From: Hyphomicrobium album
GTDB taxonomy: Bacteria; Pseudomonadota; Alphaproteobacteria; Rhizobiales; Hyphomicrobiaceae
Length of the DNA: 64,000 bases
NCBI RefSeq assembly: GCF_009708035.1
Contig: NZ_WMBQ01000001.1
Coordinates: 1,116,001 to 1,180,000 of the forward strand
Direction of reading: 5' to 3'
Shown here in pieces: positions 63,665-64,000 of this stretch (its first letter is position 1; each line of letters begins with the position of its first letter). The notes under the pieces are model-generated. The model had not been told where the DNA came from, did no database searches, and was given only the letters and a program-made list of their open reading frames with translations. The translations under genes were made by a program, and so were the position numbers.

Positions 63665-64000
63665 ATGGGCTCAAACGCGGCGAACGACACCAAGGAAGCG
63701 CACAATAGGTTGCGCGTAACCGCGTTCGTCGTGTCGTTCCTCATGTATCTGATTTTCATCGGCGTGAACTTCGACCCGGCGGTGACGAAGGCCCAGGTGG
63801 GCGTGGCGGGCGAGCGCCCGTTCGGCATTCCAGCCCAGGTCTTCTTTGCTGGGCTCAATGCCATTCTGTTCTTCCCAATCTTCTGGTGGACGTCGAGCCT
63901 GATGAAGCTTCAGGCCCACGCAAACCAACAGGATAGAAGCTTTGCATCTGTCCTTCTCTCTGCGATGTACACGCTTGTTGACCTCTTCTCCCTGTTCACG
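63665..64000 (+). CDS. Membrane protein of unknown function (3' end outside window)
   Basis: At least 112 codons, open at the right edge. Seen: a polar start MGSNAANDTKEAHNRLRVTA, a helix (FVVSFLMYLIFIGVNF), a loop, a second helix (GLNAILFFPIFWWTSSLM) and then a third beginning near SVLLSAMYTLVDLFSLF. It is 9 bases after thiC, probably on its transcript. I do not recognise the family. Its codon use (AGG, AGA, CTT) is less GC-biased than thiC's, so it may be a more recent arrival or just a lightly expressed gene. Confidence 0.6.
   Translation, partial: MGSNAANDTKEAHNRLRVTAFVVSFLMYLIFIGVNFDPAVTKAQVGVAGERPFGIPAQVFFAGLNAILFFPIFWWTSSLMKLQAHANQQDRSFASVLLSAMYTLVDLFSLFT

Overview
The window is about 64 kb of GC-rich chromosomal DNA with alphaproteobacterial, most likely Hyphomicrobiales (rhizobia/Hyphomicrobium-type), character. 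The evidence is a usg-family gene, DUF1285 and DUF2147 proteins, a bactofilin, a CyaC-like redox adenylate cyclase, a sufBCDS-sufT-sufA cluster behind an Irr-like ICE box, and a direct-repeat GTTC-N7-GTTC LexA-type box. No integrase, transposase, phage gene, CRISPR array, rRNA or tRNA was recognised. It reads as core chromosome, dense and mostly intact, with one decayed outer-membrane gene.

Layout. 1-8 kb: leftward partial putA, panC, an EamA transporter, parE, a first ArsR/AHSA1 pair, a small membrane protein and a 5'-decayed beta-barrel gene. 8-19 kb: exported amidohydrolase, isonitrile-hydratase-like protein, large L,D-transpeptidase, a second ArsR/AHSA1 pair, membrane desaturase, aqpZ and an RhlE-type helicase. 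18.5-27.3 kb: one long leftward Fe-S assembly operon (Rrf2 regulator, cysteine desulfurase, sufB, an 80-residue membrane protein, sufC, sufD, sufS, sufT, sufA, then a TfoX-like and a DUF924 gene). 27-39 kb: alpha/beta hydrolase, M28 peptidase, small exported proteins including a YRGYR-repeat protein, anmK, tyrS, a giant AsmA-like protein, peroxiredoxin and bactofilin. 39-43 kb: an SbcD/SbcC-like nuclease-ATPase pair behind a LexA-type box. 43-53 kb: envelope and exported proteins (M48 protease, two DUF2147 proteins, small secreted proteins, a lipoprotein, MarC), the redox cyclase, GNAT, usg and DUF1285. 53-60 kb: a MoxR-DUF58-BatA/DUF4159-membrane protein operon. 60-64 kb: a TPP riboswitch leading a DUF2233 exported protein translationally overlapped with thiC, then a partial membrane protein.

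How the genes connect. The Fe-S operon supplies clusters to proteins such as ThiC and the cyclase in this window; its promoter carries an Irr-like box at the predicted start site and its first gene is an Rrf2 repressor, so iron and cluster status probably both control it. The nuclease pair looks SOS-regulated. The most unusual arrangements are the thiamine riboswitch placed in front of an exported phosphodiester-glycosidase-like gene, the SbcC-like ATPase whose coiled coil carries a small globular domain instead of a zinc hook, the L,D-transpeptidase with a second domain lacking the catalytic cysteine, and a possible leader ORF with an internal terminator hairpin overlapping the YRGYR-protein start. 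All assignments come from reading motifs and context by eye; no database search was run.
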